A stretch of 64,000 nucleotides of DNA from Erodium maritimum. Taxonomy: Eukaryota; Streptophyta; Magnoliopsida; Geraniales; Geraniaceae. Positions 1 to 11,941 of the stretch are shown piece by piece. The translations under genes and the position numbers were made by a program. Below the pieces are notes generated by a model. The model had not been told where the DNA came from, did not search any database, and was given only the letters and a program-made list of their open reading frames with translations. Location: the NCBI GenBank assembly GCA_963921825.1, contig OY997589.1, forward strand, positions 55,089,959 to 55,153,958, written 5' to 3'. Every line of letters starts with the position of its first letter. The first letter of the stretch is position 1.

Positions 1-31
1 TGAATTCAGTAACCTCATTGAGCCATCTGGC

Positions 32-307
32 CTAGCTTGAAAGAACATTTTTTTCACTATTGAGCATGTTTGTGCATTTGAAAATTTTCTTGATGTAGTC
101 TCTGTCTTCTTCCGATGTTGGAGATTGATAAGTCGTATTCGCAGCTTCAGATACCTTTCCTTTCTTTGTACTGTCATCCTGTTCCAAATCGTCCTGAGGA
201 GGCGAATACCTCAACGTGCTTTGTGGTGAATCAAAAATAGAAGGATGACTGGGAGTTTGAGGTTTGGAGGAAATAAACTCTCCACTTAGTTCTTCAAAGG
301 TCAACAT
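32..307 (-). CDS. Unrecognised 91-codon ORF at window edge
   Basis: The frame opens at an ATG at 307 and encodes a hydrophilic, Ser/Pro/Asp/Glu/Lys-rich peptide with no domain I recognise. Upstream on this strand (about 308-560) lies a leader that shares short blocks with the 5' leader of the LINE at 14.9-21.7 kb. Both contain GGTGTAGTGTCC and CGGACCACCAT in the same order and spacing, plus CACTGTAGC further upstream. I infer either the 5' end of a LINE-related copy or a host first exon that shares this sequence. The leader also holds a possible splice donor (GGTAAGTAC, near 340). The protein does not resemble the RRM-type ORF1 of the other LINEs here. It may be non-coding. Confidence 0.25.
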   Translation of the reverse strand: MLTFEELSGEFISSKPQTPSHPSIFDSPQSTLRYSPPQDDLEQDDSTKKGKVSEAANTTYQSPTSEEDRDYIKKIFKCTNMLNSEKNVLSS

Positions 308-560
308 GTTTGTTGAGAAAAATTATGAACTTGTAGTACTTACCCCAAGAGCAGATGAAGTGATGGTGGTCCGATGGCCTATAACCACCCTGGACACTAC
401 ACCATATATAGGAGATAAACTCTCGAGCTTTTGGAGATTGAATCAAGGCTTGAAGAATCGTTGATCTGGTGAAGATGCTACAGTGACCAAGAACAGCTCT
501 GTTGAAACTTCATGAACCGCACTGTAGCTCGAGAGAGAAAATAACTAATGTTGTTAAGAC

Positions 561-1020
561 ATTGGTTTTCAGTTTCTAGGGTTACGAAGTATCCAACCAT
601 TTTCTTCTTGTATAACACTCAGTGGTGCTATAACTTAATATATAGAATAAACCAAGCATATACATTGCCTGTTCATTCCTAGCATCTGAGGCCTTTTTTT
701 CAAAATTCGAATATTCCTCTCAGTCAGACGTGATAGAGCAATGTAAAGGCTGCAATAGCTACAACTTCTTTGGTTTCCATCAAAATTTGGACTTTCTTGG
801 AACTACAAAATAATTATTATAAATAAATTGATAAACATGCTTTACAAAATTATGTTAGTAAAACTATACAATTATACATACTATTGAGATATAATGTAAA
901 ATGGTTTATTGTCTTCATGGACTGTCCACTTGAAAATATTTGTTCATATGTTGTCAGGTAGAACAACGACATCTCTCAAAGAACATCTATAACAACCAAA
1001 AAGTCGTATAGTACATTGTA
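561..1020. other. AT-rich intergenic stretch, nothing recognised
   Basis: I see no convincing ORF, RNA gene or repeat boundary here. Confidence 0.5.
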
Positions 1021-1028
1021 TGTATATA
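1021..1028 (+). repeat. Left 8-bp TSD of the hAT-type element
   Basis: TGTATATA, matching AGTATATA at 2607-2614 at seven of eight positions. Confidence 0.7.
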
Positions 1029-2606
1029 CAGGCCCGGCCCGTCCACTTGGCGGGCTAGGCAAAGGCCTAAGGCCACCATTAGAGGGAAGGCCACATATTT
1101 GAAAAAAACTTGGACGATCAATAAAGCCCATTAAAAATCTGATGAGTAAATAAAAGCCATAAACTTGTCTTCTTCAATGTATGTCGTACACGTCATATAT
1201 TTTCCCAACCAATTTTCACTTTCTCAAAGCCATCGTTTCTTCTTCCCAAAACCATCTTTTGTTCTTCCCAAAACAACAAATCTTCTTAGTTCCTAGATTT
1301 ATTATGCCTTTCTCTCTTTTCAAACCAAATCAACATGCTGAAGATGTATAAATAAGGGTATGGTATTAGGTTTAGATTATCAATTCTTCATTGCGATTTA
1401 TAGTCTACTGTAGCAGTTGGAGCTCCTCATGATTTATGGTATTGCTATTTTTGTAGTAGGAGAAAGCAACAAGGTCACTCATCTGGAATTCAATTTATCG
1501 TCTATGTTCATGAGGTGTGACTGTTGATTATCTTAATTTTCATTTGTAGTTGTTGATTTTGTGTAATGGTGAATTTGGGGATTTTGATTTTTGAATACTT
1601 TGTTTTGTTTCTGTAATTCAATATGCTTGTAAGCTTTAAGTTGAAAAGAAGTGCTTATTTTCAGAAATAAAGACTCACCATTTCTCATTGTCATAATCAT
1701 GCATATAAATCTTTGGTTTTGTGACAAGGGTGTAACCTTGTTTGCATATTCTGTTTCATACTCATTATTATCATTCGATCATGATTAAAATTGGGTTAGC
1801 AATGTAACTATGTTAAAATAAAAATCCCCCAAAATTGATTATTTTGCTTGATTCACTATCAATTCTGATTATGATGAATAACACCATTGGTTTGAGGAAA
1901 CAATGTTTTTTTGCTCAAAGTACAACCTATTATCACTACTAAACATAGCAAATGAATCATGTCGATTTTTAAGGTTTAGGTAAGGTATCAATGTTTGTGT
2001 ATGTCTTGTAGGCAATACATACTAACTAATGGATGGTGTAAGAGCAGGTTTCTGTTGCAGAATCAATTAATCTTTGTACTAAAAACTAATACTTATGGGT
2101 GAAGATAGCCACAAAAGGTAAACAAAAACCATGGATATCAGTTTCCTTGCTTTTGTTTTGCATATATACGGTTGGGTTGCACCTAACATTGAATCTTTCT
2201 GTACAGGTAAATTATAAACAAGCAGATGGGCCACAAAAACGTGATATGGTAATAGTATGTTAAGGGTGTTCTAATGATTTAGTTGAGCTTTGAGGAATAA
2301 AATAAGTCAATGTACTCTTCATGTGTTGGGATATTCTGTTAGTGATCTGCAAACCCTTTGTTAATAAGCTACAATGATACTAATTACTGATTTAGTCATA
2401 CATTATTTTACATTTAAGTACAATACAAGATTGTTGACCATATTTGGATTATGTTTTCCTTTCTAAATTTACAAATTGCATCAAGAATTACAGAACTTAT
2501 GCCAATCGTATATAATTAGCAATTTTGTGGGGATTAATTTTCTTTCTGTTAAAAGGCCATTTTTCAATTTTCGCCTAAGCCCACCATATTGAAAGGGCCG
2601 ACCCTA
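1029..2606. mobile_element. Non-autonomous hAT-type DNA transposon
   Basis: The ends are imperfect terminal inverted repeats. The left end reads CAGGCCCGGCCC and continues through GGCGGGCTAGGC; the reverse complement of the right end reads TAGGGTCGGCCC and continues through GGTGGGCTTAGGC. The flanks are an 8-bp direct repeat with one mismatch, TGTATATA (1021-1028) and AGTATATA (2607-2614). An 8-bp TSD with TIRs beginning CAGG/TAGG and rich in GGCC is the hAT signature. The 1578-bp interior has no transposase-like reading frame, so it would depend on an enzyme in trans. A hAT transposase pseudogene of the ZMYM1-like type lies at 31.6-36.4 kb; relatedness is possible but not shown. Confidence 0.8.
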
Positions 2607-2614
2607 AGTATATA

Positions 2615-2899
2615 AGATAAAACATTAACTTACGAAGTTTGAAATCAACATATTATCAAACCCTTTTACGTTACAATTTATTAGAAAGATAGCAATTGTT
2701 TGGTAATAAAGTCATACAAACTTTAATACGAAGGTTTGTCAAAAACATAGAACAAAATGCTTCAGTTTGAAAAAAAATATAGTCCTTATGTGATTACAGA
2801 AAGCTCAGATTAACTTGTATTGATTACAGTACGCAACCTTACAATCTTGATCTTGCACTGAATAGGGAGATCATAAAAAAAAATCATTTTAAGTACTTA
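2615..2899. other. AT-rich spacer, nothing recognised
   Basis: I see only short AT-rich sequence between two DNA transposons. Confidence 0.5.
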
Positions 2900-3908
2900 G
2901 AGCATCCGCATCAGGGAAGCTGAAACCCTGAGACACGAGGCTGAACCTTCTGTTGACTGGGCAGGGTTCAGCCCCCTGCCCCCTAAAACACAGTGTGCTC
3001 CACATCAGAGGGGCAAGTATGGGGGGCATGGTTTTCAGAAATGCTGACTGTGTAATTAATTAAGCTTTTAACTGAATCTGTTAACGTTATTTTTAAATCA
3101 ACAACTACTAAATAAAATAGAAATAAAAGTTCATTAATAAAATAATTTTTTTTTAAAAATTACATAAAAAATAAAAAATACATAATCCAAATTGACAATT
3201 CATTTGGTCGATATAAGCTTCTGTAGTGATGAATTCTTTGATGACCGTTACTATTACTAATACCATATATATTTTTTTGAAACACTGACAGTTCCTATTC
3301 CTGATAATAACGTTTGGGCATTGTCATCGAACATTTTTTATCGCAACAGAAAAATAATTTTTAAAATAAAAAACTGATTTTTAAATTTAAAAACTGATTA
3401 TTAAATTTAAAATTTGAGTTTTTAAATTAAAAAATGAATTTTAAAATTTAAAACTAATTTTTAAAAATTATTACCCATATGCTGCTGTTGAAGTTTTTTA
3501 AAATTGATTTTTAAACTAATTTAAAACTAATTTTTAAAATTTTTGAAGTAAACTGATTATTAAATTATGACCTAAATTATTACATACATTATTACCTAGA
3601 TTAAAAACCTAATTAATAACCTTACCATATATTAACCTAATTAATTACCATAAGTAACCGGTGCTGTTCTTCTTCTCCAACTGCGTCTGTTTTTTTCCTG
3701 TAGGCCACATGTCGACACAGGATAGGACGGCGGCGAAGCAGAGGGGCGTGAGACAGCGGGGCTTATTTTTGGCCCGCGCACCGGCCTCGCGAACCAGAAC
3801 CCCCCACCACGCCCCGCACACCATAGCGACCGAACCCCGAACCCAAACCCTACTGGCACCTGACTCGCGCACCGGCATCGCTCTCACGCCCCGCTAATGC
3901 GGATGCTC
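2900..3908. mobile_element. Short-TIR non-autonomous element of about 1.0 kb
   Basis: The left end reads GAGCATCCGCATCAGGG, and the reverse complement of the right end reads GAGCATCCGCATTAGCGGG, so the ends form a short terminal inverted repeat. Behind the left end is a C/G-rich segment (about 2920-3050), then a very AT-rich core with repeated ATTTTTAAA blocks (3350-3560), then a GC-rich segment (3700-3900). No transposase is encoded. ORFs in the GC-rich part are short and overlap on both strands, and I treat them as chance. The TSD is unclear (the flanks end TTA and begin ATA), so I do not assign a superfamily. Confidence 0.65.
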
Positions 3909-4369
3909 ATATATACATACATAAGGGACCCAAATTTTTTACTGATAAATTGACTTTCAACATACCATCTCAATCTTGCACTTTTACTGATAAGTTTCAC
4001 CCCAAGTTTCTAAAACCAATACCATAACTAGCAATGTGTACACTAAGGTCCAATCTGCTAGCACATATATTAACTATTCTACCCAACCTTAAAAACCAAG
4101 GTTTTCATGTTAATCTATAAAGTTCGCCACATACATTATTAGAATTTAGAAGTGAAGAGGGTGGAATTGAAGTGAGATTATGATGATGTTGCTGAAGTTT
4201 TGTTCATGTCAAGGCTTTCAATAGCCAGTTTGCAAGGTCCATTTATTATTTGTTTTATCATTTAAATTTCTATTACTTTTTGTATGTTTTGACACTGATT
4301 ACAAATAATTGATTTAGGATTTTACATGTCTTCTTAACTTATAGTTTATTTTTTGGAGTATGCATAGAT
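3909..4369. other. Intergenic, nothing recognised
   Basis: AT-rich sequence with no ORF or repeat boundary I can support. Confidence 0.45.
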
Positions 4370-4399
4370 TTAGCAAAACATACAATTTACAGCTAACAG

Positions 4400-4690
4400 T
4401 TGAGATTGTTTGTAACGTTGAGTCTTGCTTAGTCCAGTATAGTTTATCACTTTCGTGATAACACATGACGAGTCAATGCTATCATCGATGTCTACATCGT
4501 ACATAACTGGTTCTTCTTTTATCCTTACACCACGTGAATTCATTGAAATTGGTTTCTTTGAACAGGCTTCTTGTGAACTTGGAGGTAAAATTTGGCTAGC
4601 ACACCTTAAGGCAAACACCATCGTTCTGTCTTCAGTTTGAATGTTTTTGTTCCCGTAATTTAAAATGGATAATTTATAATACTACGACCA
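4400..4690 (-). pseudogene. Possible exon remnant, duplicated at 13.9-14.1 kb
   Basis: The minus strand contains an acidic peptide around 4430-4550 beginning at a GAATTCAC block. A second minus-strand segment at about 14040-14122 also begins GAATTCAC and encodes a similar acidic stretch (DVIEVINLEDEEIQ there, VMYDVDIDDSIDSS here). The adjoining 120 bp (4572-4690) resembles 13885-14015, including TTTGGAGGTAAAATTTG and AGCACACCTTA. I infer a diverged tandem duplication of a host locus, now separated by the nested transposons. The product is not recognised. Confidence 0.35.
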
Positions 4691-4818
4691 TTGGTTTTTT
4701 TTTTTGGATAGGCGATTTTTTATTAAAACAAGAGTCCAACTGAAAACCTGTAAGCGAAAGTCCAAAAACAAAGCAAATAGACAAACCACAAAACAGGAAA
4801 AACATAAAAGAGCCAAAA

Positions 4819-5040
4819 CTAAAGAACTACAGCCAAGACCCTGCGCCTTCGTCGTCTTCTAATGCAGGAGCTCGGGGCTACAGACCACTGTTCAAACGAA
4901 GCTTCCGGTACTAAATCACCTGTCATCCTCAATAAACTGAACGCATGGGGCTTCAGATTAGCCAACATCTCTGATTCAGACAACGTAGAGTTATGATAGA
5001 CAGTAGCATTGCGCTGCATCCAAACGTGCCAGCACACCAA
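4819..5040 (-). pseudogene. LINE ORF2 C-terminal remnant
   Basis: An open stretch beginning at the conserved tryptophan-rich block that follows the zf-RVT domain in plant LINE ORF2 proteins (WHVWMQRNATVYHNSTL). The end is a run of arginines and then a stop. The polymerase core is absent because the copy is 5'-truncated. Confidence 0.6.
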
Positions 5041-5081
5041 GTAGCAAATTTTGAGCCAAACCGACCCCCAAATGAGTTCGA

Positions 5082-5554
5082 TGTTGGAAAAATGTGGTCA
5101 AAATGTGATTTTATGGGTTTAAATGTGATTTATGATATTAAATTGATTTTATGGTTTTAATATGATTTATTAGTTGGTTGGCCATGAACTCTTAATGAAA
5201 GGCTTTTTATGGGATTAGCTACCCCATAAAATTACCTTTCTATCCCTATTAGAGAGCCTATAAATACCAACTTCCTAAATCATATTCTACACACTTCATA
5301 CACATCTCAAACACTTCAAAACCATAGATCGAAAATCACTTTCTCTCCCAATTACGCTTTTCATTCTTCCTTAGTCCTGGTGATTTCTCTACACGGAGTT
5401 GAGTTCGCTGACGTTAGTCGTTGTATCCTGGGAGACCGCTGCCCATACGGGGCAATCAACAACATCCTAAATCATATTCTACATATACTTTACAAATAGT
5501 TCAAACACATCACAAATACACTCGAAACACTTCACATATCGTTTTTCATTCTTT
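5082..5554 (+). repeat. 5' LTR of the LARD-like element (end uncertain)
   Basis: Begins TGTTGGAAAAATG and matches 7198-7379 plus 12507-12790 almost base for base. The copies diverge after TTTCATTCTT at about 5554. The 3' LTR continues for some 250 bp more to ...CCCTACA, so the 5' LTR appears to have lost its 3' end or been rearranged there. Confidence 0.6.
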
Positions 5555-7197
5555 AATTCCAAACGTTTTCCCAAAAGAAACAAACTTGGAATTCAATTCC
5601 TAATTGTGTTTCTTAACTTTTCATGAAGAAAACAAATTGGAAATAATTTTCCTAAACGGTTTTCTATTTTGCAAAAAAAACGTACTTTTCCACAACGAAT
5701 GGTGGAAAATAAAAGGAAAAGAAAATATAAATTTCCGTTTAAGGGAAATCAACGTTTGTTTCAAGATTAATTTCCAAAAAAAAAATTACGTATTCTTGAA
5801 CAAAGTTTGAATTCATATACGAGAGAAACGAACTTGGAATAAAATTCCTAAACGGTTTTCTTTAAATTCAAGAAGGAAACAAAGTGGAATATTTCCTAAA
5901 CGGTTTCTTTACTTTCCCGAAATTATAAGAAGGATATAAATTGGAATTAATTCCAAAACGATTTCCTACTTTCCAAAAACGTAATTTTCACAACGGATCG
6001 TGAAAGAAAAAAAAGAAGGGGAAAGGTTCATTTTCTAAAAGTGATCAATTGTTTTCTTGGAAAACACGTCAAGACGGTAAAATACACATACTCGTGTAAA
6101 ATCCGTAAAGTGCATCTGATTCGGTTCTAAAACGTAGAACACGTACGAATAGATGAAAATCAAACGTATTTTCAACAACTAGAAGTTATCCGATTAAAGA
6201 ATGACAAATTGAATATGTTCAATTTAGTCTTAATTGGAATAAAACTATACACGAACTTGAAAAGAGAAAATGGATATTTTCGACTTTCAACGTACGAACG
6301 ATTAAACTTAACTAATCGATTCGAATTCCGTGATACAAGTTAAATTGAACGTATCGATTTATTATCGACAAGATTAGTTTGATCGGTGACCAATTAATCG
6401 GTTTCTGTTTTCATTATGAAACACGTTAGAACGATTAAATTTGGATTCTCAAATCAAGCTAATTTGTACTTTGACCAAGTTGAATGATTTCAATTTTGGA
6501 TAATTATGAAAAGGGAAAAACCTTTTGTATAATTACTTGTAAATGTGGGGGTCGGTCCCACTACACGGAATATTTCCGATCAACTAAGTAACTAAATGTT
6601 ACATTGAGATTTATTTGAGAAAAAGACATCCAAGGGAATGTGACTGAAGCCCATTTAAAGGCGTTATGTGAAGGAAAAACCCATCCTAGTTGACTGGAGA
6701 TCCCAAGATCTAGGTTCAATGGGACATCCTAATTGCATAACCCGTGTACGGTCACTGTGGGGGTCCAACCCCGAGTCCATTCTTATGATGAAAACAAGTG
6801 ACGTGTGAAGGATAAGCATGGCTTTTAATGATTCTTTGCATCAAGAGTGTTGAGCAAAGTGAATCACCTATGTGAGAGGAAGTGGGGTCGCTTCAAGGGT
6901 GACTATGGGGCTAGTCATCTTAAACTCTTGCAGAACCAGGCAGTTTCCATGACCATAACGGGCACACCAATGAGAACCAAACCGTGTTTGTTGGTATCTG
7001 TGTGGGGTATATCATCATCTGCACAAACGATAGAATAGTTCAAGGACATCGCGTCTACTAGTCAGTCAGCAGAGTAAATATACTTTCACAAGGGAAGGTT
7101 AAAGGATGAACATCTACCTATCCTATGCAGGTATCAACTTTGAGAAGTCACCGCTCCCTCGTTCCTTTTCCGTTCCCATCACATTTTTGTGGGGGAT
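5555..7197. other. Non-coding interior of the LARD-like element
   Basis: AT-rich leader with repeated short phrases such as CCTAAACGGTTT and GGAATT (5600-6000), then unique sequence. No gag, protease or reverse transcriptase frame is visible on either strand. Confidence 0.6.
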
Positions 7198-10100
7198 TGT
7201 TGGAAAAATGTGGTCAAAATGTGATTTTATAGGTTTAAATGTGATTTATGATATTAAATTGATTTTATGGTTTTAATATGATTTATTAGTTGGTTGGCCA
7301 TGACCTCTTAATGAAAGGCTTTTATGGGATTAGCTACCCCATAAAATTACCTTTCTATCCCTATTAGAGAGCATATAAATGTTGGGTCTCGAGGTAGGGT
7401 TGGAGATGAACCAACTCGCAGCGGAAAATCAATAAAAACCAAGAGACGATTAAAACCATGAAACAACTAACAAAGAATGGATTCACAAGAGAAAAATTCA
7501 GCACTATCTCTTACCAAAACAAGAACACCGGTTAACGAATGATTGGCTTGAGTCTCCAAGACGCCTACGTATCCACATGGGAATCAAAGCCACGTAGTTC
7601 TTCTCTTTGAGGACTCAAGAACACAAAAATGGAGGTGGAAACTAGCCAAACCCGAAATGGCCATGGAAGAGGGAGAGAAAATGTGTTTCCTATTCTTGTC
7701 TTGTGTTTGTTATGTTGAAAAAAGATGACTTAAACATAACAAAACCCATACTTGTCCAACCAAAGGCATGGGACAAGTATGGTGTCAAGTAAGGTGTAAA
7801 TAGGACAAAGTATGGCAAGACAAGATTGGGTTAGGTGGTGAATCACCAACACCTTAATCTTTGTCTTGCTTACTTAGTACTAATTAATCAAGACTTGATT
7901 AATTAGTTCCATGGGCCTTGGTTGCATGGGCCTTTCATGGGCCTCTTGGAACATGGCCCGTGGCCATTTCTAACGAGGTCCCGTGATTCGCTCATCGCCT
8001 CCAAGCCTTCCATACCGGAAATGTCCAACATTATCCGACGCGATCAATCCCAAGACTCCAAGCCTTGTCTCGATCCGTGAAGTCCTATTCACGTACGGGC
8101 ACATGACCCAAAACACAGTTTTGGTCATGTCCCGAGACAACTCCCTTTTGGCCATTCTCCATAAATGTGTCAATGAGTTTCATCCTCCGGTGTGACCCTT
8201 AGGTTTATGCATGTCAATAGATCAACGTAAAATCCCATTTTACTTGATCCTATTTAAGTGGCAACTAACGAGACTTTAGTATTGCCTGACACTGCATAAC
8301 GAATCGACCCTGTCGATTCTAACCTTTCCGTCATCCCTGTCATTATCCTTTTATCTCTGATATCCTGATTGAGATAAGGCATAGAGCCGTCATCCTTATT
8401 ATTCTCAATCACCGTTCCTTGATATGTGAGATGACTGAAGATATGATACCCAGTATCATGTGCATGGCCATGCTATTCTTTCAGTCACTCTCGATCAAGC
8501 GGCCGAGAACCGATATCTTTCCCATACCTCAGTATGAGGGATAAATCCCTTAGCCGCCTTTCGTGTCACTCATGTAGCCCGTCCCCAAGACAATCCTGGC
8601 CGTTATGGAAGCCCTGTTACGGACAACGTTAGGCTCAGGTCAAACTCAGTTGTTGACTACATAGCGATCACAAAGACTCCTTGGTCTAAGGATACATGAC
8701 AAGCTACGACACTGAATATGTTCATGACTTAATCTATGGCACATATTCAGGCGGGTCGTCCAATATCATGTCCCACATGATATCTATTGTAATAACCACT
8801 CCCGGTCAACGCCAGTCAAACCTGCGAAAAATAGGAAAAATTTAAATTTTTTAAGACTGACAGTTAAGTGAACCTAAAATGACCCCGAGTGTCATACCGG
8901 ACTTAAGTTGACCCTGTTCTTGACCAAAGTGAGTTCCGGGGGACTCAGGGCAACTTTCTGATCAATTTGGGAAATGTTGACTTTTCGCTGGAAAAGTCAA
9001 CCGAGCGACGTTTTGGTCCATTCGAGGACCGTTTTGGATCCGAAAAGCTTAGCCGTCATCGCAGCGGTCTTAGTTTTGCCGTTTCCTTGTAGCCCGTCAA
9101 GTTTCGTAATTTCTTGGGAAAAGTGCCCGTTCGGGGCCCGAAACGTCCGTTTTTCGCGAAACTGATTGGAAAATATCAACTTGATATTTTCCAAAAGGTG
9201 TGGGACGCTCCTTGACACTTGTCAAGTACATGGTGGTGTTAGTTTTGGAGGGAAAATGTGTGGAGGAGAAGTGGTGGCCGAGTATGGGGTTTTAAAGAGA
9301 AAAAAAAAATAGAAATTGTAGTTAGTTGATTAAATTAGAAAAGAAGAAGAGAGTTAGAGAGAGAGGGGGAAGGAGAAGAAGAGAGAAGGTGAAGAAGCTA
9401 GGGTTTTGGGGGATTTTCAACCCTTGTATCGATTCAAAGCAAAGAGCAATCCCGTTCCCCTCATCCTCCTCTACGGTAATACCCAAACCGATTCTCGTTT
9501 TGATTATTTTGGAAAGCTAGGGTTTTGTTAAAACGAATGATTTAGGGTTGTGTGGAGGTTGGGGAGGTGTTGGAGACGTTTTAGAGGTGTTTGGGGGTTT
9601 AATTTCACGTTTTCCGGTGACCGGAGACTCGGGAGGAGCTCCGGCCACCGTGGGTGGTGGCCGGCCGGCCATGAGGTGGCTGGCCGGAGCTGGCAGCAGC
9701 CACCACATGGTGGCCGAGCCCTCCCCTTAAACCCTAGGGCTCGGCCAAGTAGAGTGGGTGGAGCCCACGTGCTCGGGTGCTCGGGTTTTATCGTTCGGGT
9801 GGTTTAAAATGTTTCCCGGACCAATTATCCTTAATCGAATCGAAGTTTGGAATTAAATTGGAAAAGTTGTAATTAACGGGTTTTAGAAACTTTAAACGTT
9901 AATTAATTGACTCGGAGGTCGGAATTCGATTCCGTCAAGTACATTGGGTTACTTGAACTATTCTAAGACCGTAGAAACGAAAACGGGGCTTTTGGAGCCC
10001 TGGAAGGCAATTAACAAAACCCGGGCAGATTCACCATGTCGGGCGAATCGGGCCCTTACGGGTCCTTTATCGACAATGTCGAGTAATTGGGAAGTTTGGG

Positions 10101-10584
10101 AGTGATCGACATTGTCGGGGTTAAGTTTGGGCATCGAGTTTAATGGTTTTCGGTTTATTCCTGAGAGTTGTTTAGTGACTTTAAATTGTGTTCCTTTAGA
10201 TCGTGCCACGGACCGGGGCAAGGGAAAGCTGGGTGAGTGACTGAGATCATCACCGGAGCTCGTGGTTGGCTTTTGGGAGAACACGCACGAGGTAGGGAAA
10301 AGTAGCCGGATCTCGGCCGTGACTGGGGAAAGTTAACAGTAGAATTGCATGTGACACCGGGGTGTCGGGGGTTGAATAGGTTTATTTAAATATTAGAAAA
10401 GCATACTACGGGAACTTGGTAATTATTAGAAAAGCATGCTACGGGAACTTGGTAATTATTAGAAAATCATGATACGGGATTGTAGCGTTTATCAGAAAAG
10501 CATGTTACGGGAACGTAGTGATTATTGGAAATGCATGTGACATTTAGTAGTGTCGTAGGAGTAGAGAACTTAGCGGTAATTGTT

Positions 10585-11240
10585 TTACTGGAGGCATATG
10601 ACCATGCCCGGAGGTTGATTGTGAACTTATTGATATTAGGAGTACTGGAGGCATATGACCATGCCCGGAGGTTGATTGAGAAACTGTTGATATTAGGACT
10701 GTTGGAGGCTTGGTTAAGCCGGAGGTTGATTGCTTATTTGGTGTCTTGGGTGGCCTTGAGAGCCCGTGTTTTATTATCGAGTTTTGAGTGGCCTTGAGAG
10801 CCCGTATTATTTATTGATTGAGTTTGGGTGGCCTTGAGAGCCCGTGTATTTAAATTGGTGTCTTGGGTGGCCATGAGAGCCTGTAGTTAATTGTTGGTGT
10901 TTTGGGTGGCCATGAGAGCCCGTGTATTTAAATTGGTGTTTTGGGTGGCTTTGAGAGCCGTGTACTAAGGTTGGTGTCTTTGGCTGGCCTGACCGAGTTA
11001 GAGTCTCGGGGGGGTTGCAAGCTTTCTTTACCTGGCTTACGAGTTAGAGTCTCGGTAAGTTGCAAGCGTGTTTTATGGTTGGTGTCTTGGGAGGCCGTGA
11101 GTGCCTGTGGGGCTGTAGAGTCCGTTTCTTACTGTCGGTGTGTCTTGGGAGGCCGTGAGTGCCTGTGGGGCTGTTGAGTCCGAGTTTTACTGTTAGTGTC
11201 TTGGTGGCCATGAGTGCCTGTGAGTGTTGAACCTGTGTTG
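10585..11240 (+). repeat. Minisatellite inside the Gypsy solo LTR
   Basis: Degenerate tandem units. First come two to three copies of a phrase built on GGAGGCATATGACCATGCCC. These are followed by many copies of a 35-45 bp unit containing GGTGGCC(A/T)TGAGAGCCCGTG and its variant GAGTGCCTGTGGGG. The same unit types occur in the solo LTR at 33146-36139 and, fewer and more diverged, in the LTRs at 41.8 and 49.7 kb, so copy number varies between LTRs of one family. Confidence 0.8.
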
Positions 11241-11260
11241 TTACTGATTATTGAACTTGC

Positions 11261-11294
11261 TTGTGATTGTGATTGTGATTGTGATTGTGATTGT
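11261..11294 (+). repeat. (GATTGT)n microsatellite
   Basis: Five to six tandem copies of a TGATTGTGAT-phased hexanucleotide within the LTR. The solo LTR at 33146-36139 has only two to three copies at the same place. Confidence 0.7.
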
Positions 11295-11419
11295 GTTTGT
11301 GGTTACCGGAGGTTGGGGGCCCGCTTCCTGAAACGGGGGTCCACTAGCACACGCGTCTGCATGTTCAGATGGGGTAGGGGGCTCGCCCGCCAATAAAGGG
11401 GTCCTGGCCGCGCGTGTGT

Positions 11420-11640
11420 GGTTTGGGTTTGTGAGCATACCTTGGCTGGCTTATGGGTTAGAGTCCTAGTAAGTTGCAGCACTTTCCGGCTGGCTTATGG
11501 GTTAGAGTCCCAGTAAGTTGCAGCATTTTCCGGCTGGCTTATGGGTTAGAGTCCCGGTAAGTTGCAGCATTCTTGGGTTGGCCTGACCGGGTTAGAGTCC
11601 CGGGAGGGCGTTCTTGGCAGCTGGTTTGCGATCCTTTGTG
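11420..11640 (+). repeat. Tandem 45-50 bp units inside the Gypsy solo LTR
   Basis: Three copies of a unit containing GGCTGGCTTATGGGTTAGAG and ending AAGTTGCAGCA, with a diverged fourth (GGTTGGCCTGACCGGGTTAG). They extend the repeat-rich centre of this LTR. Confidence 0.75.
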
Positions 11641-11923
11641 ATCTTGTTTGGTGTGCGATCCTTCGTGATCTTGTTGGTGCGTGATCCATTGTGATGCTGT
11701 TTGGTGTGGCGTAACTTTCTTTGGAGTCCTTGGAAGAGGCCATCAATGGTTGTGTCGGGTCTACTTTACGTGTCAGGGTGTCCAGTTGGTCAGGGAAGGA
11801 AACAGTGGGTGTATGTTCAGTTAGAGTGCTTGGGTTGGGGATGGTGTTCCCCGGTGTTGAGTTGTTGTTGGCGTCACTTGTTTTGTCTGCTAATTATGCT
11901 GTAGTCAGTCTGTTATCCGTGGT

Positions 11924-11941
11924 GGTGAGCGAACGCTCACC
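11924..11941. promoter_or_regulatory. Conserved LTR palindrome GGTGAGCG-AA-CGCTCACC
   Basis: A perfect 8-bp inverted repeat with an AA spacer, followed by CCTAGCT and a pyrimidine tract ending TTTTCCTACAG|GTACT, which looks like a 3' splice site. The block also occurs at 35852-35869, 44318-44335 and, with an altered arm, 52155-52172, while surrounding LTR sequence varies more. A role in transcript processing or regulation is inference. Confidence 0.6.

Noticed and set aside
3641-3897. Overlapping GC-rich frames of 72-80 codons on both strands
   Set aside because: They sit in the GC-rich end of the 2900-3908 element, with no motif and no preferred frame.
9517-10284. Overlapping frames of 60-108 codons on both strands
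   Set aside because: They lie inside the Gypsy solo LTR and change between homologous LTRs, so they are not under coding constraint.
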